The position numbers and the translations under genes are program-made. A stretch of DNA of 64,000 nt from Martinezella lusitana (GTDB taxonomy: Bacteria > Pseudomonadota > Alphaproteobacteria > Rhizobiales > Rhizobiaceae): positions 165,464-229,463 of the forward strand of contig NZ_WUEY01000009.1 of assembly GCF_010668395.1 (NCBI RefSeq), given 5' to 3'. The first letter of the stretch is position 1, and each line of letters begins with the position of its first letter. The notes under the pieces were generated by a model. That model saw only the letters and a list, made by a program, of their open reading frames with translations, had not been told where the DNA came from and made no database searches. This document shows positions 44,003-54,900 of this stretch, one piece after another.

Positions 44003-44890
44003 GTGATACGCCCAATTACCGCGCGCATCAGCTTGGCGCTGTTCGTTTTGCCGGCGCTGGCGATCTATGTCGCCTTTGCCGTGTTGCCGCTGGCTCTTTC
44101 CATCCTGATGAGCTTTTTCGATACCAAAAGCTCAACGGGGCGTGTTTTTGTCGGATTGCAGAATTACTACTATCTGTTCACGCACCCCGTCACGAGCGCC
44201 CGGTTCTGGAATGCGCTCCTGAACAATATCGAATATTTCGCCATCCATCTGGTCGTCGAGGTGCCGATCGGCCTGCTGATGGCGGCACTCCTGACATCAG
44301 GCCTTTTGCGCCGTTCGGAAGGCGTCTATCGCACGCTCCTCTTCATTCCGGCCACGCTGTCCGTCGTCATTGTCGGCTTCATCTGGCGGCTGATCATCAA
44401 TCCGCTCTGGGGGCTCGTGCACTTTCCGCTGCTCGGCAATGAAATGACGGCATTGCCGACGATCTCGCTGATGTCGGTCTGGCAATATGTCGGCATTCCG
44501 ATGATCTTTCTCTACAGTGCCCTGCTGGCCGTCCCCGAGGATATCGTCGAGGCAGCCCGCATCGACGGTGCCAGTAACTGGCGCATCTTCTGGGGCATCA
44601 AGTTTCCGCTGATCGCGCCGCAGTTCGGGCTGATCGTCATCCTGACCTACATCTGGACCTTCAACGGCTTCGACCTCGTCTTCGCACTGAACGGCGCAGC
44701 ACCCGGCCCGAACTACAGCACGGATATTCTCGGAACCCTGTTTTATCGCACCTTCTTCGGATCGAGCGGGCAGGTCGCCGATATCGACCTCGGTGCAACG
44801 GTAGCGACGGTCATCTTCCTGATCATTCTTGTCGTGACGGCTGTCTATTTCTGGCTCGTCCAGCGCCGCCTGAAGCCGCATCAGATCTGA
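44003..44890 (+). CDS. Carbohydrate ABC permease (MalF-like)
   Basis: About 295 residues with six membrane segments and the EAA loop VEAARIDGASNWRIFWGIKF. I place the start at GTG 44003 because GGGAGG lies 8 bases upstream; an ATG at 43949 falls inside the hairpin region. It forms the channel with the next permease, 12 bases downstream, and belongs to the amino-sugar-like importer. Confidence 0.9.
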   Translation: MIRPITARISLALFVLPALAIYVAFAVLPLALSILMSFFDTKSSTGRVFVGLQNYYYLFTHPVTSARFWNALLNNIEYFAIHLVVEVPIGLLMAALLTSGLLRRSEGVYRTLLFIPATLSVVIVGFIWRLIINPLWGLVHFPLLGNEMTALPTISLMSVWQYVGIPMIFLYSALLAVPEDIVEAARIDGASNWRIFWGIKFPLIAPQFGLIVILTYIWTFNGFDLVFALNGAAPGPNYSTDILGTLFYRTFFGSSGQVADIDLGATVATVIFLIILVVTAVYFWLVQRRLKPHQI

Positions 44891-44902
44891 GGAGGATCAG
44901 GC

Positions 44903-45787
44903 ATGACCATAACATTATCCGATGAGAACGCCGCCCGCACCGCACGCAAAAGCAAGGATGCGCGCGCATGGACCGCAGACCGGATCGTCGTGCACGCGCT
45001 GCTGATTTTCTTTGTCCTGCTTGCCATCGGCCCGATCCTGCTCGTCATCATGAACTCGTTCAAGACGACGCCGGCGATCTTCGGCGGCCCCTTCGATCCG
45101 CCGACGATCAAGACCTTCGGCATCGATGGATATCTGCGCGTTTTCACGCGGGGCAACTTCCTGCTGAACTATCAGAACAGCCTGATCGTCACCGTCGTCA
45201 CCATCGCGCTGACAATCGTCACCGCAACGCTGGCCGCCTATGGTCTTGTCGAATACAAGGTGCGGCTAGCACCCGTGCTCGGCGGGTTGTTCATCGTCGG
45301 CATCATGCTGCCGATAAGGCTCGGCACCGTGCCGATCCTCGAGATCATGATTTCCTGGAACCTCATCGATACATTGGCGGCATTGATCCTCGTCTATACC
45401 GCGATGAGCATCCCGATCGCCGTTACGCTGATGGTCGCCTATTTCCGCACGGTCCCGACCGAGCTGAAGGAAGCAGCGCGCATCGACGGCGCCGGTGAAT
45501 TCCGCACCTTTCTGATAGCACTTCCCGTCGTCAAGCCGGGCCTTGCCGCCGTTGCGACGCTGACGATGCTGCCGGTCTGGAACGACCTGTGGTTTCCGCT
45601 CGTCCTCGCGCCGAGCAAGAACAATCAAACGGTCACGCTCGGCGTGCAGCAATTCGTCGGCCAGTTTCTGAGCGACTATCCGGCACTGCTTGCGGCGCTG
45701 ACGCTGGGCGCCGTGCCTTTGATCGTCCTGTACGTGATCTTTTCCCGGCAGTTCATCAAGGGCCTGAGCCAGGGTGTCGGCAAGTAG
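44903..45787 (+). CDS. Carbohydrate ABC permease (MalG-like)
   Basis: A 294-residue inner-membrane protein with a long cytoplasmic N-terminus, six membrane segments and the EAA loop LKEAARIDGAGEFRTFLIAL. GAGGAGGATC sits before the ATG. It ends with the typical FSRQFIKGLSQGVGK. It pairs with the permease before it and is followed 45 bases later by the ATPase. Confidence 0.93.
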   Translation: MTITLSDENAARTARKSKDARAWTADRIVVHALLIFFVLLAIGPILLVIMNSFKTTPAIFGGPFDPPTIKTFGIDGYLRVFTRGNFLLNYQNSLIVTVVTIALTIVTATLAAYGLVEYKVRLAPVLGGLFIVGIMLPIRLGTVPILEIMISWNLIDTLAALILVYTAMSIPIAVTLMVAYFRTVPTELKEAARIDGAGEFRTFLIALPVVKPGLAAVATLTMLPVWNDLWFPLVLAPSKNNQTVTLGVQQFVGQFLSDYPALLAALTLGAVPLIVLYVIFSRQFIKGLSQGVGK

Positions 45788-45832
45788 CATCCCGTATCGT
45801 CATCCTCACAAAATTCCGGAATGGAGCACCCC

Positions 45833-46840
<1,008 letters not shown>

Positions 46841-47017
46841 GTGGCCCCGATTTTCCCGCCGCGGGCTGCATGCGGTCCAGCGTGAGAGCTTTCCGAGCTT
46901 TCGGGGCGGCGGCATCCGCATTCGGCATTGGCCTTGATCGGATTCACCCCGTATGGCTGGAAACTCCCGGCGAGCAATATTGAAACGCTCTTTGATAATT
47001 GGCGCGAATCGAATCGC

Positions 47018-48307
47018 TCACTGCCAGGCGGAATCAAAGCCAAGGGCGGCGAGTGCGGGATTGGCCGCCATCGGCGTATCGGTCGTGGTCGCCCGCCATG
47101 AGGCGCTGGAGGAGCCGGGCAGCATGGCAACTGCGATCGGCAATGCCGCCGCGCCGAGTGCCGGCATTTCGGCGGCATGTTCGGCGGGCATCAGGCGTGG
47201 CAGGCTGCTCGCGTGCCGATGGGTCATGGAGGGGAGCAGCGGCGTTGCTGCGGCGATGAGGCCTTCCAGGAGTTCGCCGGGCAGGCCGCTCCCGATGACG
47301 ATGGTATCGGGGTCGAACATGGCTTCGACGTTGCGGATGGCGATGCGCAGATATTGGCCCGCTTCCTGCTGCCAGGCGAGCAGCCGCGCGTCGCCGGAGC
47401 GGTGGCAGGCGACCAGTTCTTCCGCCGGGACCTCGTCCGGCGTGCGGGTTGGCCCGCAAATGGTCTCCGCGGCAGCGTAAAACGACACATATTGCTCCAG
47501 GCAGCCGCGGCTGCCGCAGGGGCAAAGTCGTCCGCCGGGCTTGACGATCATGTGGCCGATTTCGCCGGCGCCGCCGAACGCGCCACGATACGGGTGGCCA
47601 TCCATGATCAGGCCGCTGCCGATCCCGAGGTTGAAATGCAGGTAGAAGAAGCTGCGCGCGATGCGGCCGATGCCATAAAGGCTCTCGCCAATGGCCGAAA
47701 CGGTCGCATCGTTTTCGACAAAGGTTTTGACGCCGGTCAGCTCTTCCAGCTTTGCCACCAGTGGGAACTTGGTCCATTCGTCCGCTTCCTGCACCTTGTC
47801 GTACCAGAAGGTGCCGTTTTCCACCGTGCCCGGCACGCTGCAGCCGATGCCCCAGATTTTATCTCGCCCGACGCCTGAGGTTTTCAGCAGCCGATTCGCC
47901 AATGAGCCCAGGGCCTCGGCGATCAAATGCGGCTCGCGTTCGACAAGATCGCAATCCTCGCCGGCGACGACCTCACCGGTCAGATCGACCAGCATGCCGG
48001 AGAGCCGCCGATAGGCAAGGGACAGGCCGATCGTGTAGCCGCCGGCCGGATCGAGGGATAGTTCGACGGCTGGCTGCCCGCGTTGCCCCACACGCTTGCC
48101 CTGTTGCCGGATCAGGCCGGCGACTTCGAGCTCCGAGGCTATGTTGGAAATGGCCTGAACGGTCAGGCCGATCGTTTGCGCCAGCTCCATGCGGGTGATG
48201 GGACCGCTGCGGCGTATGGCGTCGAAAACCGCGCGACGGTTCAGCGCCCGGGTCTGTGTGAGATTGGTGCCGGGCATTGCGCCGTCACGGTCCATTGAAT
48301 TGAGCAT
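47018..48307 (-). CDS. ROK-family transcriptional regulator
   Basis: A 429-residue NagC/XylR-type regulator. The N-terminal winged helix is at about residues 20-85 (ITRMELAQTIGLTVQAISNI). The ROK domain follows, with a zinc-binding CPCGSRGCLEQY near residue 265 and the sugar-pocket FGGAGEIGHMIV near residue 245. It is divergent from the polyamine importer, with a 645-base spacer. It could control that locus or the nearby sugar importer. An alternative start is the ATG at 48277. Confidence 0.88.
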   Translation of the reverse strand: MLNSMDRDGAMPGTNLTQTRALNRRAVFDAIRRSGPITRMELAQTIGLTVQAISNIASELEVAGLIRQQGKRVGQRGQPAVELSLDPAGGYTIGLSLAYRRLSGMLVDLTGEVVAGEDCDLVEREPHLIAEALGSLANRLLKTSGVGRDKIWGIGCSVPGTVENGTFWYDKVQEADEWTKFPLVAKLEELTGVKTFVENDATVSAIGESLYGIGRIARSFFYLHFNLGIGSGLIMDGHPYRGAFGGAGEIGHMIVKPGGRLCPCGSRGCLEQYVSFYAAAETICGPTRTPDEVPAEELVACHRSGDARLLAWQQEAGQYLRIAIRNVEAMFDPDTIVIGSGLPGELLEGLIAAATPLLPSMTHRHASSLPRLMPAEHAAEMPALGAAALPIAVAMLPGSSSASWRATTTDTPMAANPALAALGFDSAWQ

Positions 48308-48353
48308 GCATGGTCTTTCGTCAAAGCTTTTGTTGCAAGATATTCAAAAAGCG

Positions 48354-48952
48354 TTTAATTAAAAAGTGTTGTGTTAATGCGTATGCGGATGCCTGCAAGA
48401 GGAGCGTCTGGCGGCATCCGGCGATGCTCGAAATGATGTGCGGGTATTCCTGTGCATGATGGCGGGCAGGCGGCGGCGCACGGCGATTGTGAGCGAACGA
48501 CCGGTGCTCGCCGTCGCCGGGCACAGAAAACAAGCAACAGCGAATCCTGGACGAAGTGGATCTATCCTGACGGCTTCAATGTCTTCGAAAATTAAGTAAC
48601 GAAATAGTTATATAAAGATCGCGGCACCTGCGTTCACCGTCGCTTGACGGCGAGCTGCGATCGTCGTTGAAACGCTATTGCCATGAACTCCCGCAGCCTC
48701 CCCAGAGATGCTGCAGCTGGAGGCGTTGCCCTGTTTTCCTTATAAAAATTGCGCGCTAAATCAATAATTTATATCCATATCTTCGCTCGCGCGACAGCTT
48801 GCGGCTGGGCCGGGAGCCGCTGAAGCACAGGCTGAAAAATCCAGTGATCTATTTTTGAAAGCAGGAGGCCATACGCCGCTTGACAGACGAATTTTGTCGC
48901 TGTTAGCTATTCACCAAATAGTTATTTATAAAAAATATGAGGGGCATGAAGC
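48354..48952. promoter_or_regulatory. Long AT-rich spacer between ROK regulator and pot operon
   Basis: No gene is seen in this stretch. It holds the palindrome TTTAATTAAA (48354-48363), the inverted repeat TAAC-GAAATA-GTTA (48597-48610) and a relative of it, TCAC-CAAATA-GTTA (48911-48924), 29 bases before the ATPase start. These are the best operator candidates. A promoter cannot be placed with confidence. Confidence 0.4.
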
Positions 48953-49963
48953 ATGCGGTCTATGATCGACATCGAGGATGTATCAAAGTCCTTCTCGACA
49001 AGGGCCGTCGGTCTCGTGACCGCGTTGAACACGATCAACCTTTCGATCCGCGACAATGAGTTTTTCACGCTGCTCGGCCCATCCGGCTGCGGGAAGACGA
49101 CGTTGCTGCGCCTTATCGGGGGATTTGAAGCGCCGACCACGGGAAAGATCCGGATCGACGACATCGACGCCGCCTCGCTGCCTCCGCAAAAGCGGCCGGT
49201 CAACACGGTGTTTCAGAGCTATGCTCTCTTCCCGCATATGACGATCGCTGAGAACGTGGCCTTCGGTCTGGAAATGCGCCGGGTGCCGAAGGCGGAGATC
49301 GATCAGCGGGTGCGTGAAGCGCTGAGCATGGTCCGGCTCAACAATTACGCCTCGCGCAGCCCGCGCCAGCTTTCCGGCGGCCAACAGCAACGTGTCGCGC
49401 TGGCAAGGGCGCTTGCTCCGCGCCCCAAGGTGCTGCTGCTCGACGAGCCGCTCTCCGCTCTGGATCTGAAGCTGCGCAAGGAAATGCAATCGGAATTGAA
49501 GCGCCTGCAGCGGGAGACCGGCATTACCTTCGTTCTGGTCACGCACGATCAGGAAGAGGCCCTGGCAATGTCCGATCGCATCGCCGTCATGTCGGCGGGC
49601 AGCGTTCTGCAGGTCGGGGAGCCGAGGGGCATATATGACAATCCGCAAAGCCGTTTCGTGGCGGACTTCATCGGCGAGTCCAATGTCATCCCCGGCGCTG
49701 TTCTCGGCCGGGATCCGGCCATCATGGTTGCCGTGCGCCCGGAGCGGATTGTCGTTTCGCCCGCCGCCGGTGCAGGCAAGGGGCGCGCCCGGGGAACCGT
49801 AGCCTCGGTCACCTTCCTCGGCCTCGATACGCTCTACGAGGTTGCGCTGGACGGAGGCAGCAAAGTGCGCAGCCGCTGCCGCGATATCGAGCCGCCCCTG
49901 ACCGCAGGCCAATCCGTCGTTGTCGATTGGCCGAGTGGCGTCGAACGCCACCTGGTTGACTGA
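48953..49963 (+). CDS. potA: Polyamine ABC importer ATPase
   Basis: A 336-residue ATPase of the PotA type. It has Walker A GPSGCGKTT, VFQSYALFPHMTI, LSGGQQQRVALARAL, LLLDEPLSALD and a C-terminal TOBE domain (VAVRPERIVV near residue 258). It is the first gene of potABCD, followed 12 bases later by potB. GAGGGG lies before the ATG. Substrates of the family are putrescine, spermidine and other small amines. Confidence 0.9.
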   Translation: MRSMIDIEDVSKSFSTRAVGLVTALNTINLSIRDNEFFTLLGPSGCGKTTLLRLIGGFEAPTTGKIRIDDIDAASLPPQKRPVNTVFQSYALFPHMTIAENVAFGLEMRRVPKAEIDQRVREALSMVRLNNYASRSPRQLSGGQQQRVALARALAPRPKVLLLDEPLSALDLKLRKEMQSELKRLQRETGITFVLVTHDQEEALAMSDRIAVMSAGSVLQVGEPRGIYDNPQSRFVADFIGESNVIPGAVLGRDPAIMVAVRPERIVVSPAAGAGKGRARGTVASVTFLGLDTLYEVALDGGSKVRSRCRDIEPPLTAGQSVVVDWPSGVERHLVD

Positions 49964-49975
49964 GGGAGCGGGCGC

Positions 49976-50848
49976 ATGAACGAAAACCGCAGTTTGGCTC
50001 TGATCGCCCCGGCCTTCCTGGTCATCGGCACCTTCATGGTGCTGCCGCTCTGTATCGCCGTCGTCTATTCCTTCATGACCGCCAATCCCTATGGCGGTGT
50101 CAGCATGCCGCTGACCTTCGACGCTTATGTGCAATTCCTCTTCCGGCGTGACTTCGACGACAGTCTGATGTTCTCGTGGAGCTATGTGATCATCATCATC
50201 CGCTCGATCTACCTGGCGGCGGCAACGACCATCCTCTGCCTGGTGTTTGGCTTGCCCGTTGCCTGGTTTATCGTCTGCCAGTCGCCGGAGCGGCGGCGAA
50301 TCCTGCTCTTCCTCGTGACGTTGCCTTTCTGGATCAACACGCTGATCCGCACCTATTGCTGGGTGCTGATCCTGCGCGACGAAGGGCTTGCAAACAATTT
50401 CCTGAAATCCCTTGGCGTCATTACGGATCCGCTGCCGCTGCTCTACAACGACGGCTCCATCCTTCTGGGCCTGGTCTATACTTTCCTGCCCTTCATGATC
50501 TTGCCCGTCTATTCGACGCTGGAGCGCATCGACCCCCGGCTCATCGAGGTCGCCTATGATCTCTACGCCAACCGATATGCGGTCTTCCGTCGGGTGATCT
50601 GGCCGCTGGCCAAGCCTGGCGCGCTGGTCGGCGCAAGTATCGTCTTCGCGCCGGCCCTCGGTTCGTTCCTCGCGCCCGATCTGCTCGGGGGCGGCAAGAA
50701 GCTGCTGATCGGCAGCCTCGTGCAGATGCAATTCACCACGTCGCGCAACTGGCCCTTCGGAGCGGCGCTGTCGATCGTCGTGACGGCCGGTGTCCTGCTG
50801 ATTTTCCTCGCCCGTTCACGCAAGGTACCGGAGGAAGGCCGCTCATGA
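49976..50848 (+). CDS. potB: Polyamine ABC permease PotB-like
   Basis: A 290-residue inner-membrane protein with six membrane segments and a PotB-style cytoplasmic loop LIEVAYDLYANRYAVFRRVI. The RTYCWVLILRDEG stretch is typical of the family. Its stop overlaps the start of potC, so the two permeases are translated together. It forms the channel for the amine delivered by PotD. Confidence 0.9.
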   Translation: MNENRSLALIAPAFLVIGTFMVLPLCIAVVYSFMTANPYGGVSMPLTFDAYVQFLFRRDFDDSLMFSWSYVIIIIRSIYLAAATTILCLVFGLPVAWFIVCQSPERRRILLFLVTLPFWINTLIRTYCWVLILRDEGLANNFLKSLGVITDPLPLLYNDGSILLGLVYTFLPFMILPVYSTLERIDPRLIEVAYDLYANRYAVFRRVIWPLAKPGALVGASIVFAPALGSFLAPDLLGGGKKLLIGSLVQMQFTTSRNWPFGAALSIVVTAGVLLIFLARSRKVPEEGRS

Positions 50849-51654
50849 GAACCGCAAGATCTTTCGACTGGCGTCATACGCCCGGGCTGTCCGCCTTCAC
50901 GGCGATCGTCATGCTGTTCTTCTACGCGCCATTGCTGATCCTGGTGGTCTACTCCTTCAATGCCAACCAGTTGGTGACGGTCTGGAGTGGTTTCAGCGTC
51001 CATTGGTTCGTCGATGTCTCCGCCAATGCCGATATTCGCCGCGCCGCGGTCAACAGTATCGTGATTGCCATTGCCGCGACCATCGCCTCGACCCTGATTG
51101 CGACGGCTGGGGCGCTGGCGCTCGAACGCGGCAAGCTGAGGCATGGCCGGGCGACGGTAACGGCGATGATCGCGCTACCCTTGATCGTGCCGGAGATCAT
51201 CGTGGCGATCATGACTTTGATCTTCTTCTCGATGCTCGGAATGCATAACGGTCTCGTCAACCTCATCATCGCCCATACGGTTTTCTGCATTCCGTTTGCG
51301 CTGCTTCCCGTGCAGGCGCGCCTGCGCGACATGGGAGCCACGCTCGAGGAGGCCGCGCGCGACCTCTATGCCAGCGAATGGCAGCTGTTCCGGCGTGTGA
51401 CGCTGCCCTTGCTGATGCCGGCGATCTCGGCAGGCGCCTTGATGGCGTTCGTCGTGTCGCTGGACGATTTCCTGATCAGCCTGATGGTGTCCGGAGCCGG
51501 CTCCACGACGCTGCCCGTCTATGTCTACGGCATGATGCGGCTCGGCGTGACGCCGGAGGTCAATGCCATCTCGACCATTCTGCTCGTCGTCTCGCTGGTT
51601 TTCGTGACGGCGTCGCTGCTGCTCGGGCGACGAAGCCAGACGGCAGAACAATAA
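50845..51654 (+). CDS. potC: Polyamine ABC permease PotC-like
   Basis: A 269-residue inner-membrane protein with six membrane segments and the EAA loop LEEAARDLYASEWQLFRRVT. The LVVYSFNANQ stretch near residue 35 and SLDDFLISLMVSG near residue 205 are PotC hallmarks. The ATGA overlap couples it to potB. The binding-protein gene follows after 27 bases. Confidence 0.92.
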   Translation: MRTARSFDWRHTPGLSAFTAIVMLFFYAPLLILVVYSFNANQLVTVWSGFSVHWFVDVSANADIRRAAVNSIVIAIAATIASTLIATAGALALERGKLRHGRATVTAMIALPLIVPEIIVAIMTLIFFSMLGMHNGLVNLIIAHTVFCIPFALLPVQARLRDMGATLEEAARDLYASEWQLFRRVTLPLLMPAISAGALMAFVVSLDDFLISLMVSGAGSTTLPVYVYGMMRLGVTPEVNAISTILLVVSLVFVTASLLLGRRSQTAEQ

Positions 51655-51681
51655 TCTCCATAAAACAACAGAGAGGGAACC

Positions 51682-52728
51682 ATGACCAAATTGAAGAAAA
51701 TGCTCTTGAGCACCGGGCTGCTGGCAAGTCTCACCTGCGCCATGCCGCATGCGGCCTTCGCCGATGCGGGCGTGCTGCATATCTACAATTGGACGGATTA
51801 CACGTCTGACGAGATGATCAAGAAATTCGAGGCCGAAACCGGCATCAAGGTCACGATCGACACCTATGATTCCAACGAGACCGCGCTTGCGAAGATCAGT
51901 TCCGGGGCTTCCGGCTACGACGTGATGATCATCAGCAACGATTTCGTGCCGATTTTCGTCAATCAGGGACTGTTGCAGGATGTCGGCGTGGCCTCCATGC
52001 CGAATTTCAAGAATCTGGCGCCCAAGTGGCAGAAGCGCCCGTGGGATGTCGATGCCAAATATTCGGTCCCGTGGGTGTGGGGAACGACATCCTATTCTGT
52101 GGACACGGCCATCTACAAAGGGCCGACCGACAGCCTGAAAGCACTCTTCGAGCCTTCCGACGATCTGAAGGGCAAGATCGGCATGTTCGGCTCGCCGAGC
52201 GAGGTCATGTCGCTGGCGCTGCTCTACATGGGCAAGGAGCAATGTAACACCAATCCGGCCGACTTGAAGCAGCTGGATGCGTTGCTGCAGGCACAGAAGC
52301 CCTTCGTCAAGGTCTATAACTCGGACGGGACGACCGAACGCCAGGTCTCCGGCGAGACGGTCATGCATGAGCAATGGTCCGGCAAGGCGCTTGCCGCGCG
52401 CCAGCAGAAATCGACCATCAAATATGTCTTCCCCAAAGAAGGGGCGATCGGCTGGATGGACAACGTCGCTGTTCCCAAGGGAGCGCCCGATCTCGAAAAC
52501 GCCAAGAAGTTTCTGAACTTCCTGATGGATCCGGAAAACATCGCGCTGCAGCAGAAGTCGACCGGCTACCAGAGCGCGGTTACCGGATCGAATAAATTTC
52601 TGCCGCCGGACGTCGGCAACTCGCCGGAATTCAACCCTCCCGCTGATCTCAAGATCGTCTTTGCACCGTCCTGCCCGGAAAAGGCGACACGCGCCTACGA
52701 CCGGATCTGGACGGACTTGCGTCAGTAA
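51682..52728 (+). CDS. potD: Polyamine-binding periplasmic protein PotD/PotF-like
   Basis: A 348-residue secreted protein. The signal peptide ends in AFA-D near residue 26. The mature protein starts with VLHIYNWTDYTSDEMIKKFE, the classic PotD/PotF opening, and later has YDVMIISNDFVPIF. AGAGAGGG precedes the ATG. A copper amine oxidase gene follows, so the bound compound is probably a primary amine. Confidence 0.92.
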   Translation: MTKLKKMLLSTGLLASLTCAMPHAAFADAGVLHIYNWTDYTSDEMIKKFEAETGIKVTIDTYDSNETALAKISSGASGYDVMIISNDFVPIFVNQGLLQDVGVASMPNFKNLAPKWQKRPWDVDAKYSVPWVWGTTSYSVDTAIYKGPTDSLKALFEPSDDLKGKIGMFGSPSEVMSLALLYMGKEQCNTNPADLKQLDALLQAQKPFVKVYNSDGTTERQVSGETVMHEQWSGKALAARQQKSTIKYVFPKEGAIGWMDNVAVPKGAPDLENAKKFLNFLMDPENIALQQKSTGYQSAVTGSNKFLPPDVGNSPEFNPPADLKIVFAPSCPEKATRAYDRIWTDLRQ

Positions 52729-52736
52729 TTACAGCC

Positions 52737-52769
52737 CATCGACAGGCCGCGTCTTGCGGCCTGTCGATG
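52737..52769 (+). terminator. Perfect 14-bp hairpin after potD
   Basis: CATCGACAGGCCGC pairs perfectly with GCGGCCTGTCGATG around GTCTT. There is no T run after it, so it may limit rather than end transcription into the oxidase gene. Confidence 0.65.
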
Positions 52770-52835
52770 AACACGAACCGCGACGGATGGCCGTTCAGCC
52801 GGGCGCCGCCGCACAAGAACAGGGAACAGAGTACC

Positions 52836-54812
52836 ATGAACCAGACCGTTCACCCCGCCACGGCGAAAGCCGGCGTTGCTGCACCGCCGCCGCCAACCTA
52901 CCTCCAGGCTCTTTCGCCGCTGACAGCGGATGAAATCCGTGTGGTTGCCGGTGTGATCAAGGCAGATCCGGAACTCGGTCCGGACGCGCTTTTCGAGAAT
53001 ATCGATCTTCGCGAGCCGACGCCGGCGGAATATCGCGCCCATGTCGAGGGCAAGACCCTGCCGCGCCAGGCGCGCGTCAACGTCAATCATTTGGATCGGC
53101 CCGGTGTCTGGCAGCTGATCGTCTCGCTCGCCGATAAGGCGATCGTCAGCCGCAAGCATTTCCCGACGGCGCGCGCCGGCTTCATGGTCGAGCAGATGCT
53201 GAGCGTCGAAGTTAACGTCAAGAATGATCCGCGCTTCATCGAAGCCTGCCGCAAGCGCGGGATCGACGACATGACCGGTGTCATCGTCGATTCCTGGTCC
53301 GGCGGCAATTTCGGTCACAAGGACGAGGAAGGGCGGCTGATCTCGCATACCTTTTCCTGGCTGCGCGTTCATGAATTCGGAAACTACTATGCGCATCCGA
53401 TCGAGGGCCTGAATGCGGTCATCGATGTCAAGACCGGTGAAGTTTTGCGCGTTGACGACTATCCCGATCATCCGCCGATCCCGATGACCCGCTATGACTA
53501 CGATCCGGAATTCCTGCCCGCTCCGGCAGCCCCGCTGAAGACGCTCAATGTCGTGCAGCCGGAGGGTGTGAGCTTCACCATGGACGGTCATGCCATTTCC
53601 TGGGACAAATGGACGCTTGCCATCGGCTTCACGCCCCGCGAAGGGCTGGTGCTGCACGATATCCGCTATGATGGCCGCTCGGTCGTCCGCCGGGCGGCGA
53701 TCACCGAACTCGTCGTGCCCTACGGTTCGCCGCTTTACGGGCATGCGCGCCAGAACATTTTCGATGTCGGCGAATATGGTTTCGGCAAGCTCACCAATTC
53801 CCTGAAGCTCGGCTGCGACTGCCTCGGCACCATTCACTATCTCGACGCCGAGGTGAACGGTATCAAAGGAGAGGCCGTCACCATCGAAAAGGCCGTGTGC
53901 ATCCATGAAGAGGATGCGGGCATTCTCTGGAAGCACTGGGATTTCCGCACCGGCCGCACCGTGCTCAAGCGCGGCCGCAAGCTGGTGATTTCCTCGATCT
54001 GCACCGTCGGCAACTACGAATATGCGCAATATTGGTATCTGGATCTGGCCGGCGAGATCGAATTCGAGATGAAGGCGACCGGCATCGTCAACACCAATGC
54101 CTGCCATCCCGGCCAGCCCGACAAATATTCGACGGAGATCCAGCCGGGGCTCGGCGCGCCGATCCACCAGCATATCTTCTGCGCTCGCCTCGACATGGCC
54201 GTCGACGGCTCGGGCAACAGCGTCGTCGAGACCAATTCGTTCATGGAGCCGACAAGCGATACGAACCCTTACGGCAATGCCTTTCATGCCGAGGATACCG
54301 TGCTGAAGACCGAGCTTGGCGCTGCCCGCAGGGCGGACCTTTCCACCCATCGCGGTTGGAAGGTTGTCAATCCCAACAAGCTCAACCATGTCGGCAAGCC
54401 GGTGGGATACAAGCTGCACGCGCCCAATTGCGTCACTCCCATGATCCAGGAGGACGGCGCTTCGGGCGTGCGCTCGAATTTCATCCGCAATCACATCTGG
54501 GTCACGCCCTTCGACGAGAACGAGAGGTATCCGGCCGGCGAGTTCGTCGCGAATTCGGATGGTTCGGGTGGTCTCGCCGAAATCGTCAAGCAGGATCGTC
54601 CGGTCGAGAACACCGATATCGTGCTCTGGCATTCGTTCGGCCTGCATCACGTCGTCCGGCCGGAGGATTTTCCGGTGCAGCCTTGCATATCCTGCGGCTT
54701 CTCGCTGGCGCCTGTGGGCTTTTTCGACATGAACCCGTCGAACAATCTGCCCGATACTGTCAACAATGCGAGCGTCCTTGCCGCGGACGGCTCGAAAGGA
54801 TGCTGCTGCTGA
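52836..54812 (+). CDS. Copper-containing primary amine oxidase
   Basis: A 658-residue enzyme that oxidises primary amines to aldehydes, releasing ammonia and hydrogen peroxide. The tyrosine that becomes the topaquinone cofactor lies in VGNYEYAQYWYLDL near residue 395. The catalytic-base aspartate is in the YGSPLYGHARQNIFDVGEYG region near residue 310. The copper histidines are in HQHIFCARLDMAVDG and LWHSFGLHHVVRPEDFPV. There is no signal peptide, so it acts in the cytoplasm. The start at 52836 follows AGGGAACAGAG. It ends with CCC just before the stop. Its place behind potD suggests it degrades the imported amine. Confidence 0.93.
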   Translation: MNQTVHPATAKAGVAAPPPPTYLQALSPLTADEIRVVAGVIKADPELGPDALFENIDLREPTPAEYRAHVEGKTLPRQARVNVNHLDRPGVWQLIVSLADKAIVSRKHFPTARAGFMVEQMLSVEVNVKNDPRFIEACRKRGIDDMTGVIVDSWSGGNFGHKDEEGRLISHTFSWLRVHEFGNYYAHPIEGLNAVIDVKTGEVLRVDDYPDHPPIPMTRYDYDPEFLPAPAAPLKTLNVVQPEGVSFTMDGHAISWDKWTLAIGFTPREGLVLHDIRYDGRSVVRRAAITELVVPYGSPLYGHARQNIFDVGEYGFGKLTNSLKLGCDCLGTIHYLDAEVNGIKGEAVTIEKAVCIHEEDAGILWKHWDFRTGRTVLKRGRKLVISSICTVGNYEYAQYWYLDLAGEIEFEMKATGIVNTNACHPGQPDKYSTEIQPGLGAPIHQHIFCARLDMAVDGSGNSVVETNSFMEPTSDTNPYGNAFHAEDTVLKTELGAARRADLSTHRGWKVVNPNKLNHVGKPVGYKLHAPNCVTPMIQEDGASGVRSNFIRNHIWVTPFDENERYPAGEFVANSDGSGGLAEIVKQDRPVENTDIVLWHSFGLHHVVRPEDFPVQPCISCGFSLAPVGFFDMNPSNNLPDTVNNASVLAADGSKGCCC

Positions 54813-54836
54813 TCTCCTCAAATAAGGCAGCAGCTC

Positions 54837-54869
54837 ACATGGCGGCTTCGCGCGTCGAAGCCGCCATGT
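54837..54869 (+). terminator. Perfect 14-bp hairpin after the amine oxidase gene
   Basis: ACATGGCGGCTTCG pairs perfectly with CGAAGCCGCCATGT around a five-base loop. The ATG at 54868 lies in its right arm and is therefore an unlikely start for the next gene. No T run follows. Confidence 0.7.
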
Positions 54870-54900
54870 GCCTGACATCAAGTTGCGGGCGATGCTTGTG

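Noticed and set aside
48983..50731. 582-codon open frame on - opposite potA and potB
   Set aside because: It is antisense to two clear transporter genes; its His/Asp/Gln-rich text is typical of a shadow frame.
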